The notes below the pieces were generated by a model. The model did no database searches. It was not told where the DNA came from and saw nothing but the letters and a program-made list of their open reading frames with translations. 64,000 nucleotides of DNA from Bacteroidaceae bacterium (GTDB lineage Bacteria; Bacteroidota; Bacteroidia; Bacteroidales; Bacteroidaceae), in contig JAFWYF010000035.1 of assembly GCA_017522785.1 (NCBI GenBank), positions 1-64,000 on the forward strand. The letters are read 5' to 3'. Numbering within the stretch: position 1 is the first letter of the stretch; every line of letters starts with the position of its first letter. A program made the position numbers and the translations under genes. This document shows, piece after piece, positions 25,628 to 35,294 of the stretch.

Positions 25628-28090
25628 CTACATCATACCTTCTCCACTTTCATAGTCTTCATATCCACTATTGTTTTGACTCTGTTTGCGGGTGGGACGC
25701 TTAGCCTTCATATTTCCGAAACTGTATGAGATTGTTGCACTAAATCTGCGACCTCCATGTCTGTTTTCGGCATTGCGATGAAATGTGTTGTCGCCTGTAA
25801 CGGTGTGCCACCCTCTAGAATCCAAAATATCTCGCACGTTAAGGCTCACACTCCACTTCTGGTTGAAACTTTTTCTTAATCCTAAATCCAATGAATAGTT
25901 TGGCTTACGATATCCTTGTGCTACAATACGTTTTGCGTCATATCTTGCTGTTGCCTGCATAGTAACAGACCATGGCAACATGAGGCTTGCTGTCATTCTT
26001 GCATTCCAAGAGAAATGTTCATCTTCTTTTCCGGTTACATCCTGTTCGGCAATGTGGTAACTAAAGCCGTCTAGCTTGTAGTAGAAAAGATTTAAAGTTG
26101 TTGTAAGGTCTAGCTTTTTGAAAAGACGGTTTTTTCCAATAATTTCCAATCCGGCCGACTCTTCACTCGCTACATTTTCAAATGTGGTATATATAACATT
26201 CTTATCGCTATAGCTAATACGCTCTATCACATCGCTTGTAGTTCTATAATATCCCGACACAGACAATGTATGCTCCTTCCAATTTTTTATATAGTTAAGC
26301 TCGTATGCATTAGAGAACTCAGGAGTAAGGTCGGGGTTACCATACGAAATATTCGTGGAATCACTTATATTACTGAAATTATTCAGCTGATGTCCGCGAG
26401 GACGACGTAAACGACGTGTGTAATTAACTTGCATCTCATTGCCATTAGGCAAAGAGTATGAAAGAAATAGGCTGGGGAATAACTCAAAGAAATCCTTGTT
26501 CGTATATGCCGGAATATTACCACTGCTCTCTTGCAACCAATTTACACTGCGTGTCTGTACTTTCCAATACTCTCCGCGAAGGCCCAATTGGTAACCTAGT
26601 TTTTCTAAACGGCCTGAATATGTGCCGTATAGTGCATGGGTGTCTTGGTTATATATGAAACGGTTGTAAAGACCTTCGTCAATTGTGCTGTGCGCTTTGT
26701 CTGTATATGTTTTTGTGGGGCTTTTATCTCGTGAGAACGAGCCATGGTAGCCGGCCTCTATTCGTGTATTATCGTTAATTTTGTTCTCATAATCGAGTTT
26801 TATTTCGGTGTTGTTGTTTCTCGATTTATTCTCTTGAAACTGATAGGTCTCGTATATGCTTCCATCAATTAATTTCTCATTTGTTTGCAAGTATGTAGCC
26901 TCTCGATTCATGTTCCAAACATTGTGTGCAACCGACAAATCAATAAAATGCCCGTCGCGGAATGTATGACGATATCCCATGTCGAAATTCATCATTTGGG
27001 GTGCGTTGTCTTGCAATGTTCTTCTCTGTCTCTTTTCAAAAATTTCCTGTGTCGATAGTGAGCCACTCTCGCTCCAAACATTGCTTTCGGGCTTTCCGCC
27101 ACCAAACATTCCTGTAACATTGGTGTATAGTTCGTCTTTCAAAGTGAAACGCCATGTTACTCCTGCACGCATAAAAATATTTTGATGCTTACGTTCTCCT
27201 TCACTCCATTGTCGTTGGAATGTATCGCGGTTGTAATACTCCGACATTGTTTCTCCGCTATTTTCATGACTCATGTTACGGTAGTTGATATTTGCGTACG
27301 CATCTAAATTCCCACTGCTGTAGTTTATATTACCACCTGCATTGTATCCACCTTCAGAGTCGCCACCGGCTTGCACGCTTCCATAATACCCGGCTTTGCG
27401 GTCGCGTTTAAGAACAATATTTATGATACCGGCAGTACCTTCGGGAGAGTGTTTTGCCGATGGGTTTGTTATAACTTCAATCTTTTCAATACTTCCTGCA
27501 GGCATTTGTTGAAGAATATCTCCCTGATTGTCCGATGTAAGTCCCGATGCTTTACCATTAATCCACACTGTAACACTTTCGCTACCGCGCAATGATACTG
27601 TACCTTCATTATCAACCTCAACCGAAGGAATATCGGTGAGTACATCCGTTGCAGAGCCACCTGTTGCTGCTATATTCTGGTCTATGGTGAAAACACGTTT
27701 GTCAATCTCAAAACTCATCTGACTGCGTTGCTCTGTAACAACAACCTCTTTAAGTAACTTTGTGTCGGGCTTTAAAGCGATAGTACCAACATCCTTTTTC
27801 CCATTTGCAGATAAATTCAAATGGCGTATATCTGTCAAATAACCAACAAAAGAGAACTGTAATTTGTAATTTCCATTTTTGACATCGGTTATAGAAAATA
27901 CTCCATCATCATCGCTTGTACAGCCATTGACGGGTGTTGTGCTACCTTCGGGAATAAGTGCGACAGTAACAAACCCAAGTGGCTCTTTTGTCTTTGAGTC
28001 TATAATTGAACCGGTTACAATATTGCTACCCTGAGCAAAAAGTACTATGGGTGTTATAAAAAGTAAAACTAAAGAGAATATTTTTCGCAT
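25628..28090 (-). CDS. Outer-membrane beta-barrel protein, TonB-receptor-like
   Basis: An 820-residue exported protein with a signal peptide (MRKIFSLVLLFITPIVLFAQ). A carboxypeptidase-regulatory-like beta-sandwich (about 23-110; VTGSIIDSKTKEPLGFVTVAL) precedes a plug-like domain (about 120-230; VVVTEQRSQMSFEIDKRVFT, SVTVWINGKASGL, GTAGIINIVLKRD) and a long barrel of Tyr/Asn-rich strands. This is the outer-membrane beta-barrel family of Bacteroidetes receptors rather than SusC. No SusD partner, sigma or anti-sigma gene is adjacent, and the cargo is unknown. Confidence 0.82.
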   Translation of the reverse strand: MRKIFSLVLLFITPIVLFAQGSNIVTGSIIDSKTKEPLGFVTVALIPEGSTTPVNGCTSDDDGVFSITDVKNGNYKLQFSFVGYLTDIRHLNLSANGKKDVGTIALKPDTKLLKEVVVTEQRSQMSFEIDKRVFTIDQNIAATGGSATDVLTDIPSVEVDNEGTVSLRGSESVTVWINGKASGLTSDNQGDILQQMPAGSIEKIEVITNPSAKHSPEGTAGIINIVLKRDRKAGYYGSVQAGGDSEGGYNAGGNINYSSGNLDAYANINYRNMSHENSGETMSEYYNRDTFQRQWSEGERKHQNIFMRAGVTWRFTLKDELYTNVTGMFGGGKPESNVWSESGSLSTQEIFEKRQRRTLQDNAPQMMNFDMGYRHTFRDGHFIDLSVAHNVWNMNREATYLQTNEKLIDGSIYETYQFQENKSRNNNTEIKLDYENKINDNTRIEAGYHGSFSRDKSPTKTYTDKAHSTIDEGLYNRFIYNQDTHALYGTYSGRLEKLGYQLGLRGEYWKVQTRSVNWLQESSGNIPAYTNKDFFELFPSLFLSYSLPNGNEMQVNYTRRLRRPRGHQLNNFSNISDSTNISYGNPDLTPEFSNAYELNYIKNWKEHTLSVSGYYRTTSDVIERISYSDKNVIYTTFENVASEESAGLEIIGKNRLFKKLDLTTTLNLFYYKLDGFSYHIAEQDVTGKEDEHFSWNARMTASLMLPWSVTMQATARYDAKRIVAQGYRKPNYSLDLGLRKSFNQKWSVSLNVRDILDSRGWHTVTGDNTFHRNAENRHGGRRFSATISYSFGNMKAKRPTRKQSQNNSGYEDYESGEGMM

Positions 28091-28221
28091 GGTTTGTATC
28101 GATGTTTTTTCTTAATAAGACTCTATTTTTGAGCAAAAGTTTAATTGCTGTGCAAAGTTAAAACTATTTTGCCTTATATTTCTCTTTCTATTGTAATATA
28201 AGAGATTTATCTCTCTTAATA

Positions 28222-28253
28222 ATTGCATATTTTTCTACTTTTAACTATCTTCG
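28222..28253 (+). promoter_or_regulatory. Promoter of efp
   Basis: ATTG (28222-28225) and the TTCG-type -7 box TATCTTCG (28246-28253) are 20 nt apart. The same TATCTTCG box precedes the tRNA-Arg and cca genes. Transcription start near 28261 gives a 40-nt leader. Confidence 0.55.
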
Positions 28254-28300
28254 CGTCGAATTTAGAAAAGTGAATATTTAATTTAATAAAAGAAGATATT

Positions 28301-28867
28301 ATGATTAATGCTCAAGACATTAAAATTGGAACAGCAATCCGCATGGATGGCAAGTTGTATTTTTGTATCGATTTCTTGCATGTAAAACCCGGAAAGGGAA
28401 ATACTTTCATGCGTACAAAGTTGAAAGACGTTGTTAACGGTTACGTTTTGGAGCGTCGTTTCAATATCGGTGAAAAATTGGAGGATGTACGTGTAGAGCG
28501 TCGTCCCTATCAATATCTCTACCAAGAGGGTAGCGATTACATTTTCATGAATCAGGAGACATACGAGCAAGTACCCATTCCTGCATACCAAATTAACGGT
28601 GTAGATTACATGAAGGAGGGTATGATACTCGAGGTTGTAAGCGACGCTTCTACCGAAACCGTTCTCTTTGCCGATATGCCTGTTAAGGTTGTTTTGGCTG
28701 TAACATATACCGAACCCGGTCTAAAAGGCGATACAGCTACCAATACAACAAAACCCGCGACATTGGAGACAGGTGCCGAAATTCGTGTACCTCTCTTTAT
28801 CAACGAGGGAGAACTTGTTGAGGTTGATACTCGCGACGGTTCATACGTGGGTCGTGTAAAAGCTTAA
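28301..28867 (+). CDS. efp: Translation elongation factor P
   Basis: Relieves ribosome stalling at polyproline stretches. The 188 residues form the three beta-barrel domains: domain I with the modification loop FLHVKPGKGNTFMRTKL (Lys at its tip), domain II starting near 70, and domain III (VKVVLAVTYTEPGLKGDTAT, IRVPLFINEGELVEVDTRDGSYVGR) with the EF-P signature. Followed 16 nt later by a glycosyltransferase. Confidence 0.95.
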   Translation: MINAQDIKIGTAIRMDGKLYFCIDFLHVKPGKGNTFMRTKLKDVVNGYVLERRFNIGEKLEDVRVERRPYQYLYQEGSDYIFMNQETYEQVPIPAYQINGVDYMKEGMILEVVSDASTETVLFADMPVKVVLAVTYTEPGLKGDTATNTTKPATLETGAEIRVPLFINEGELVEVDTRDGSYVGRVKA

Positions 28868-28883
28868 TAAAAATTACAGAAAA

Positions 28884-29879
28884 TTGTTATACTCTATAAT
28901 AGTTCCGGTTTATAACAGACCCGGAGAGATAAAAGAATTTCTCGATAGTCTGTCTGCTCAGACGGTAAAACCTTTTGAGTTACTAATTATAGAGGATGGT
29001 TCAAAAGAACGATGTGATCATTTGCTTGATCACTATCGTTCTTTTTTTTCCATTCACTACTATTACAAGCCCAACTCAGGGCGTAGCGACACTCGTAACT
29101 ACGGTATGGAAAGGGCTACAGGCGATTATCTGCTCTTCTTCGATTCCGATGTAATTTTGCCTCCTTTCTATTTTGAAAAACTGCAAGAGGCAATGAATGC
29201 CAACTATTGCGATTGTTTTGGAGGCCCGGACGCTGCCGATGCCTCATTCTCTAATATGCAAAAGGCTGTAAGTCATGCTATGACCTCTTTTTGGACTACA
29301 GGAGGAATACGTGGTGGTAAGGCTGTCATGGAGAAATTCTGTCCTCGTACATTTAACATGGGCCTATCAAAAGAGGTGTACGATAGAGTCGGTGGTTTCG
29401 AAGATATGATGGGCGAGGATATTGACCTCAGCCTCAGAATACGCAAGGCCGGTTTCACCACTCGTCTCATACGAGAAGCATTTGTATATCATAAACGTCG
29501 TGTCAATCTATCTCGTTTCTTTAAGCAGGTGAATAATTTTGGTCAGGCGCGTATATGGTTGCAGATTAAACATCCCGGTTCGTTGAAGTTGGTTCACACA
29601 CTTCCTGCTCTCATGCTCTTTATGGGCGCAATGTTGCTTGTGGCATCAATCTTCTATCCTTGGTTGCTACTGTTGCCATTGATATATCTGTTGCTTATAT
29701 TCTCCGATTCACTTATAAAGAATCGTAGTTTTAATGTTGCATGTTTGTCGGTGCTTGCCGCAATAGTACAAATTACAGGCTATGGTACAGGTTTCATAAA
29801 GGCTTTTTGGTTCAAACTTATACTTAAACAGCCATTGGAAACAAAAAAGAACTTAACTAAATTGTATAATCGCGGTTAA
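28884..29879 (+). CDS. Family 2 glycosyltransferase with C-terminal membrane segments
   Basis: A 331-residue inverting GT-A glycosyltransferase: N-terminal YSIIVPVYNRPGEIKEFLDS, the metal-binding FFDSDV (about 91-96), and the ED acceptor motif in GEDIDLSLRIRKAG. Two or three hydrophobic helices follow (about 236-300), so it is probably anchored to the inner membrane. No ATG precedes the first conserved strand, so TTG 28884 is the likely start. The acceptor is unknown. Confidence 0.85.
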   Translation: MLYSIIVPVYNRPGEIKEFLDSLSAQTVKPFELLIIEDGSKERCDHLLDHYRSFFSIHYYYKPNSGRSDTRNYGMERATGDYLLFFDSDVILPPFYFEKLQEAMNANYCDCFGGPDAADASFSNMQKAVSHAMTSFWTTGGIRGGKAVMEKFCPRTFNMGLSKEVYDRVGGFEDMMGEDIDLSLRIRKAGFTTRLIREAFVYHKRRVNLSRFFKQVNNFGQARIWLQIKHPGSLKLVHTLPALMLFMGAMLLVASIFYPWLLLLPLIYLLLIFSDSLIKNRSFNVACLSVLAAIVQITGYGTGFIKAFWFKLILKQPLETKKNLTKLYNRG

Positions 29880-29899
29880 AGTAATGTGAAGTCTCAAAA

Positions 29900-30598
29900 A
29901 TGAGTGGCGAGAAGGTTAAATTAAGCATTAAGGAGTGGCCCGAAGATGAACGTCCGCGTGAAAAAGTACTTCGTTGCGGTGTGTCGGCACTAAGCAAGTC
30001 GGAACTGCTTGCTCTGCTCATTGGCTCAGGTAACCACGACGAGTCGGCTGTTGAACTCATGAAAAAAGTTCTTGCCTCATGTGGCGATAGCATTGCCGAA
30101 CTTTCAAAGTTGTCTGCCAACGAATTATGCACATTCAAAGGAATAGGTACAGCAAAGGCTATAACAATTATGGCGGCATGCGAACTGTGGAAACGACGTC
30201 AATCGGATGAGCGTAGCGAAACAGTTAAAATAACCTCTTCGACCGACATATATAAATATTTCTATCCGTTGCTTTGCGATCTCACAATAGAAGAGAGCCA
30301 TGTTCTATTGCTCAACAATCGCAATTGTGTTATAGATAGTGTTAAAATTGGCACCGGAGGGCTCACATCGACAGTTGTCGATATACGTATAGTCTTGCGT
30401 GAAGCACTTCTTAAGCGAGCTACAGCAATTGCACTATGCCACAACCACCCATCGGGAAATGTCTATCCCAGTGCCGAAGATGACCGTTTGACAAATAATT
30501 TGGCATCGGCATCTAAGGTAATGAACATTCGCTTTCTCGACCACATTATATTTACCGATGGAAATTATTACAGTTATTCAGATGAAAATCGTTTGTGA
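29900..30598 (+). CDS. radC: RadC family JAMM-domain protein
   Basis: A 232-residue protein with an N-terminal helix-hairpin-helix-like region (about 1-100; LSKSELLALLIGSG, CTFKGIGTAKAITIMAACEL) and a C-terminal MPN/JAMM domain with the zinc motif ALCHNHPSGNVYPSAEDDRL. The historic link to DNA repair is weak; the biochemical role remains unsettled. Its stop at 30596-30598 is 2 nt before the next ATG. Confidence 0.88.
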   Translation: MSGEKVKLSIKEWPEDERPREKVLRCGVSALSKSELLALLIGSGNHDESAVELMKKVLASCGDSIAELSKLSANELCTFKGIGTAKAITIMAACELWKRRQSDERSETVKITSSTDIYKYFYPLLCDLTIEESHVLLLNNRNCVIDSVKIGTGGLTSTVVDIRIVLREALLKRATAIALCHNHPSGNVYPSAEDDRLTNNLASASKVMNIRFLDHIIFTDGNYYSYSDENRL

Positions 30599-30600
30599 TT

Positions 30601-30912
30601 ATGGAAAAATATCAGCTAGAGGAGAAAATTGTTGAAATGTTGAAAACGGTTTACGACCCCGAAATACCTGTAAACCTTTTCGACCTAGGACTAATATACC
30701 GCATCGACGTGCTCGAGGACAATGTTGTGGAGATAGATATGACCCTTACTGCTCCTAACTGTCCAGCTGCCGATTTCATGATGGAAGATGTAAAACAGAA
30801 GGTATCTTCAATAGAAGGAGTCAAAGAACTGAAACTAAATCTTGTGTTTGAGCCGGAGTGGAGTCAAGACCTCATGACCGAAGAGGCAAAATTGGAGTTG
30901 GGCTTGCTTTGA
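30601..30912 (+). CDS. MIP18/DUF59 family iron-sulfur assembly protein
   Basis: A 103-residue protein with the DUF59 signature VYDPEIPVNLFDLGLIYRID and the later LTAPNCPAADFMMEDV containing the conserved cysteine. Members (SufT, PaaD, MIP18) assist Fe-S cluster delivery. I start at ATG 30601; a GTG two codons upstream overlaps the radC stop. Probably co-transcribed with radC and lpxH. Confidence 0.85.
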   Translation: MEKYQLEEKIVEMLKTVYDPEIPVNLFDLGLIYRIDVLEDNVVEIDMTLTAPNCPAADFMMEDVKQKVSSIEGVKELKLNLVFEPEWSQDLMTEEAKLELGLL

Positions 30913-30925
30913 TAAATAAAAAGGT

Positions 30926-31705
30926 ATGAAAAGAGTATATTTCCTGTCAGATGCACATTTGGGCTCGTGGGCTTTGGAACATCGTCGCACTCAGGAGCGT
31001 CGCATAGTGTCGTTTCTCGACAAAATAAAAAGCGATGCTTCAGCTATATATATGTTGGGCGACATGTTCGATTTTTGGTATGAACATAAATATGTGGTAC
31101 CAAAAGGATACACACGTTTTTTGGGAAAAATATCGGAACTCACCGATAGTGGAATAGAAGTGCATCTTTTTGCAGGAAATCACGACCAATGGTGCCTCGA
31201 CTACTTTGAGCAGGAGTGCGGTATGATTGTTCATCGCGAACCATTCCTGACAGAGATTATGGGTAAGGAGTTTTTTCTTGCTCATGGTGATGAATTCTCA
31301 AATGACAAGAAATATGCACTTCTACGCTCTATGTTCCGTAGCACCCTGCTGCGTTTCTTGTTCTCTACATTGCATCCTCGTTGGAGTATATGGCTGGGGC
31401 ATAGTTGGGCTAAACAAAGCATGATACAACACAAGATAAAAGGAGACACCCCATTCTTGGGAAAGGAAAATGAGCCTTGTGTACAGTTTGCCGAACAATA
31501 TCTAAAAAAACACTCTACAGTAGATTGTTTTATATTCGGTCATCGTCATTGCGACGAGGATATGATGCTTAACGAAAAGGCACGTTGTATAATTTTGGGC
31601 GATTGGATATACTCCTTTGCATATGTCGTGTACGATGGAAAGACAATCTCGCACGAACGTTATGTCGAGGGTGATGAACGGTTAATAGTTTCTCAGAGTG
31701 AGTAG
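30926..31705 (+). CDS. lpxH: UDP-2,3-diacylglucosamine diphosphatase-type metallophosphoesterase
   Basis: A 259-residue calcineurin-like phosphoesterase for lipid A synthesis (UDP-2,3-diacylglucosamine to lipid X). All metal-binding motifs are visible: LSDAHLGSW at the N-terminus, MLGDMFDFWYE, LFAGNHDQW, FFLAHGDEF and IFGHRHCDEDM. The order and the DFWYE signature fit LpxH better than other phosphoesterases. It closes the efp-GT2-radC-DUF59 run and is followed by a bidirectional terminator. Confidence 0.85.
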   Translation: MKRVYFLSDAHLGSWALEHRRTQERRIVSFLDKIKSDASAIYMLGDMFDFWYEHKYVVPKGYTRFLGKISELTDSGIEVHLFAGNHDQWCLDYFEQECGMIVHREPFLTEIMGKEFFLAHGDEFSNDKKYALLRSMFRSTLLRFLFSTLHPRWSIWLGHSWAKQSMIQHKIKGDTPFLGKENEPCVQFAEQYLKKHSTVDCFIFGHRHCDEDMMLNEKARCIILGDWIYSFAYVVYDGKTISHERYVEGDERLIVSQSE

Positions 31706-31723
31706 TCGTTTAACACATTAAAA

Positions 31724-31767
31724 AAAATCAATAGCGCCTTAGGAAAGCCTAAGGCGCTATTGATTTT
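31724..31767. terminator. Bidirectional terminator between lpxH and ackA
   Basis: A perfect 20-bp stem (31724-31743 with 31748-31767) and a 4-nt loop AAAG has A-runs on one side and T-runs on the other, serving both convergent genes. Confidence 0.9.
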
Positions 31768-31783
31768 AATATAATAATGTATA

Positions 31784-32989
31784 TTATTTCAACTCTTTTA
31801 CAATCTCGTAAGTGTCGCTTGCTATCATTAACTCCTCGTCTGTAGGAATAAGCAAAACCTTTACTTTTGACTCCGGGGTTGAAAGAACACACTCTTCGCC
31901 ACGCATTTTTGCATTAACCTCTTTGTCCAGTTCTACTCCAAGGAACTCCAAACCATTTAGAGAAGCCTCACGAATTCCACCCTGATTCTCGCCAACACCA
32001 CCGGCGAATGCAATCACGTCTACACCACCCATTGCAGCGGCATAAGCACCGATATATTTCTTTATGCGATATGCATACATTGTGTTAGACAAAATAGCAC
32101 GTTTGTTGCCCTCTTTGGCAGCACTCTCTACCTCACGCATATCCATTGAAATACCGGAAATGGCTGTAACACCCGATTTCTTGTTAAGAAGGTCCGACAA
32201 ACCATGAGTGTCCAAATTAAGCTTGTCCATGATGAAAGGAATGGCACCGGCATCAATATCTCCACTTCGTGTACCCATCATAAGACCTTCCAATGGTGTA
32301 AGACCCATAGATGTATCAACGCTCTTACCATCTTTTACAGCAGTGATAGAACCACCGTTGCCAATGTGGCAAGTGATAATGCGACTACCTTCTGCAGGCA
32401 TGTTAAGCATCTCGAGTGCGCGTTTTGTTACATAACGGTGCGATGTTCCATGGAAACCATAGCGACGTACTCCATATTCGGTGTACAACTCATAGGGAAG
32501 AGCATACATAAATGCATAGTCGGGCATTGTTTGGTGGAACGATGTATCGAATACACCAACCTGAGGCATGTCGGGTGCAATTGCTTTTACTGCGTCTACA
32601 CCTTTTAGGTTAGCAGGGTTGTGCAAGGGTGCAAGGTCGCTACATGCGGCAAAGTCTTTTAACACTTCGTCTGTGAGCAATGTCGATTTACTGAACTTCT
32701 CACCACCATGTACCATACGGTGTCCAACAGCATCAATCTCGTTAATAGATTTCAAAACTCCGAACTTATCACCTGTAATAGTCTCTATTATAAGGCTAAC
32801 ACCGGCAGTGTGCTCAGGAATAGGTTTGTATATAACCTCTTTCTCACCATTAGGCAATGTTAGTTTCAAAAATGAATCCTCTAAACCTATCTTTTCAATT
32901 CCACCTTTGGCAAGTACCTCTTTTGTTTCTATATCGAATAGTTGGTATTTTATTGATGAACTACCGCAGTTCAATACTAATATTTTCAT
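31784..32989 (-). CDS. ackA: Acetate kinase
   Basis: Makes ATP and acetate from acetyl phosphate. The 401 residues begin with ILVLNCGSSSIKYQLFD and contain VGHRMVHGG, FDTSFHQTMP, GFHGTSHRYV, CHIGNGGSITAVKDGKS, DTSMGLTPLEGLMMGTRSGD and FAGGVGEN, the full acetate-kinase signature set. It follows pta by 19 nt and is the energy-yielding end of mixed-acid fermentation. Confidence 0.96.
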   Translation of the reverse strand: MKILVLNCGSSSIKYQLFDIETKEVLAKGGIEKIGLEDSFLKLTLPNGEKEVIYKPIPEHTAGVSLIIETITGDKFGVLKSINEIDAVGHRMVHGGEKFSKSTLLTDEVLKDFAACSDLAPLHNPANLKGVDAVKAIAPDMPQVGVFDTSFHQTMPDYAFMYALPYELYTEYGVRRYGFHGTSHRYVTKRALEMLNMPAEGSRIITCHIGNGGSITAVKDGKSVDTSMGLTPLEGLMMGTRSGDIDAGAIPFIMDKLNLDTHGLSDLLNKKSGVTAISGISMDMREVESAAKEGNKRAILSNTMYAYRIKKYIGAYAAAMGGVDVIAFAGGVGENQGGIREASLNGLEFLGVELDKEVNAKMRGEECVLSTPESKVKVLLIPTDEELMIASDTYEIVKELK

Positions 32990-33008
32990 CTGTGTTATAT
33001 TTTATTGG

Positions 33009-34019
33009 TTATTTTTTTGATGCGATAGCTTGGTTTGCTGTAATGGCAATCATCATATACACATCTTCAATTGAGCATCCACGAGATAAGTCGTTTACAG
33101 GGCGTGCAATACCCTGAAGAATAGGTCCTATAGCCTCTGCACCGCCTAAACGCTGTACCAATTTGTAGCCAATGTTTCCTGCACCAAGGTCGGGGAACAC
33201 TAGAACGTTCGCTTTACCTGCAACAGTAGAACCGGGTGCTTTGCTTGCTCCCACAAAGGGAACTAATGCGGCATCTGCTTGCAACTCACCATCGAGGTCG
33301 AGTGCAGGATTCAATTCATGTGCAAGTCTTGTAGCCTCTGCAACTTTCTCAACCATTTCGTGTTTAGCCGAACCTTTTGTAGAGAAGCTTAACATTGCCA
33401 CACGAGGTTGCTCAAGGCCTGCAATGGCTTGTGCGGTTTGTGCTGTGCATACTGCAATTTGAGATAACTGTGATGCGTCGGGGTTAGGTGTTACTGCTAC
33501 ATCGGCAAAGAATAGAACACCATCTTCGCCATACTCCTTAGCGTTGGTAATCATCATCATACAACCCGATACACATGTAATGCCCGGTGTTGTTTTAATA
33601 ATCTGCAGTGCAGGACGTAGTACATTCCCGGTAGTATTAAGTGCACCGGCAACTTGTCCATCTGCATCGCCATTCTTTATTATTAAGCAACCGAGATAAA
33701 GAGGATTGCGTACCAATTTCTGTGCATCCTCCATTGTCATTCCTTTTGCCTTGCGAAGCTCAAATAACAATGTAGCATATTTCTCGGCATCGGGATTGTT
33801 CTCGGGGTCGATAATTGTTGCTTTGTCTAAATTTTTCAGACCAAACTGTTCAGCCAATGACTGAATTTCCTCTTTGTTACCTAAAATAATAAGGTCGGCA
33901 ATACCATCGGCAAGAGCCTTGTCGGCTGCTTTTAATGTGCGCTCCTCTGTTCCTTCGGGGAGTACAATGCGCTGTTTGTCTTGACTTGCGCGTTCAATAA
34001 GTTGTTTTATAACATCCAT
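33009..34019 (-). CDS. pta: Phosphate acetyltransferase
   Basis: Converts acetyl-CoA to acetyl phosphate for ackA. The 336-residue single-domain form (no regulatory N-terminal extension) has IVLPEGTEERTLKAADKAL near the N-terminus, SGCMMMIT, LSFSTKGSA, DGELQADAALVP and VLVFPDLGAGNIGYKLVQRL. A palindrome overlaps the putative -7 box upstream. Confidence 0.95.
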   Translation of the reverse strand: MDVIKQLIERASQDKQRIVLPEGTEERTLKAADKALADGIADLIILGNKEEIQSLAEQFGLKNLDKATIIDPENNPDAEKYATLLFELRKAKGMTMEDAQKLVRNPLYLGCLIIKNGDADGQVAGALNTTGNVLRPALQIIKTTPGITCVSGCMMMITNAKEYGEDGVLFFADVAVTPNPDASQLSQIAVCTAQTAQAIAGLEQPRVAMLSFSTKGSAKHEMVEKVAEATRLAHELNPALDLDGELQADAALVPFVGASKAPGSTVAGKANVLVFPDLGAGNIGYKLVQRLGGAEAIGPILQGIARPVNDLSRGCSIEDVYMMIAITANQAIASKK

Positions 34020-34162
34020 TATGATAAAAATTGTTTAAAATTGTTCATTAACATAATGTCTGTGGGATGTTATCTCGCAGGCATACTTATATGATTTGCT
34101 GTGTGGAATTTGTGTGGCTGTAGTGTAAGTGATATTTATACACACAAGGTGCACACGTCCTT

Positions 34163-34186
34163 TTTGCACAGAGTTGTGCAAAGATA
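34163..34186 (-). promoter_or_regulatory. Putative pta promoter overlapped by a palindrome
   Basis: On the minus strand a perfect -7 box TATCTTTG (34186-34179) overlaps the palindrome TTTGCACA-N4-TGTGCAAA (34163-34182). No good -33 box is seen. If real, the leader of pta is about 150 nt and a protein bound to the palindrome would block the promoter. Confidence 0.4.
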
Positions 34187-34320
34187 TACATTTTTGTCTA
34201 AATGGCATCCATTTTTGTGTAAATGATTGTTTTAGTAGAATAACTAATGATATTTTTTGGTGGATAAAAGCATTATTTAGACATAAATGAGGTATTTTTG
34301 CAGTGGCAGCCACGAAATCT

Positions 34321-34827
34321 ATGACCAATAACGTAAAGTATAATGCAATCTCTTTTGAAAGTGCTTCTCCACAGTTACAACAACTGTGGCAAAGTGCATT
34401 TGGAGACTCTGACGATTTTATAACAGCCTTTTTCGACCTTTTTGACGCAAAGTATCATTTGCATACTTTGTCGCTAAACGATACTGTTCTTTCGGCACTC
34501 TATGCATTGCCCTTTACAATCTTTTCTAATGGTAAAGAGCTCTCTGTCGCATATATTTATGCGGTTGCAACCGATGAGGCTCATCGAGGAAAAGGACTCA
34601 TGTCGCTCCTAATGAAAAAGGTACACGAAAATCTTAAATCCAAAGGTTTTGTCGCTACGGTTCTGTTGCCTGCTTCTACTTGGCTATGTGGTTATTATGA
34701 TAAATTGGGCTATAAAATGATGCTTTGGAGCAACTCCCTATCGCCTAAAAATATTCCAACAATAATGTATTTTCCTCTTAACGAAGATTTTCCTGAGCCA
34801 ATAACAATACATCATTTGATACAATAA
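34321..34827 (+). CDS. GNAT family N-acetyltransferase
   Basis: A 168-residue acetyltransferase from ATG 34321; an in-frame GTG at 34303 is probably too close to the predicted transcription start, since a perfect -7 box TATTTTTG lies at 34293-34300. The acetyl-CoA loop is VATDEAHRGKGLMSLLMKKV, and a C-terminal YYDKLGYKMMLWSN is typical of the fold. The substrate is unknown. It stands alone between pta and a small lipoprotein gene. Confidence 0.75.
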   Translation: MTNNVKYNAISFESASPQLQQLWQSAFGDSDDFITAFFDLFDAKYHLHTLSLNDTVLSALYALPFTIFSNGKELSVAYIYAVATDEAHRGKGLMSLLMKKVHENLKSKGFVATVLLPASTWLCGYYDKLGYKMMLWSNSLSPKNIPTIMYFPLNEDFPEPITIHHLIQ

Positions 34828-34884
34828 ATATATTTGTGTGTTGTATTTTGAATTTTGTTACTATTTTTACAAAAAAATAAAGGT

Positions 34885-35289
34885 ATGAAGAAACTGAAAC
34901 TTTTGTTTATATTAGCTTTGCTGATATCGTGTAAAACAACTCCTGATGTCCCTCCCTGTGATGTTGCATTAAAAGTATTCACAGCTTTGACATCGGGTGA
35001 GGCTCAAGTGATAAAAGATAATATTTATATCGAAGATTCTATTCAACGCAAATCGTTTGAGCATTATCTCGATATTGCAATGTCGTCGCAACAGTATGAC
35101 GAAAATACTGCCACCTTTGAAGAGAATTATACTGTTGCAAAAGAGACAATAGATGGTGATAGGGCCGAAGTAATTCTTGTGGGTGATAATCCCCTTGGCC
35201 AACCGGTACGTTTAACAGTTAAACTATTGATTGTCGACGGTGTGTGGAAAGTCAATGGCGACCATGCTGTTTACGGATACGATGAATAG
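34885..35289 (+). CDS. Small lipoprotein, DUF4878-like
   Basis: 134 residues from ATG 34885 with a lipoprotein signal (MKKLKLLFILALLISC, lipid Cys at 16). The mature part is an NTF2-like alpha+beta domain of about 110 residues, ending VKLLIVDGVWKVNGDHAVYGYDE, which resembles DUF4878 proteins. The role is unknown. An upstream in-frame start at 34855 would spoil the signal peptide. Confidence 0.65.
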   Translation: MKKLKLLFILALLISCKTTPDVPPCDVALKVFTALTSGEAQVIKDNIYIEDSIQRKSFEHYLDIAMSSQQYDENTATFEENYTVAKETIDGDRAEVILVGDNPLGQPVRLTVKLLIVDGVWKVNGDHAVYGYDE

Positions 35290-35294
35290 TTAAT

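Noticed and set aside
3018-34182. One common regulator for the TTTGCACA sites at acpP and pta
   Set aside because: The half-sites are the same but the spacing differs (12 versus 4 nt), so one protein binding both is not supported.
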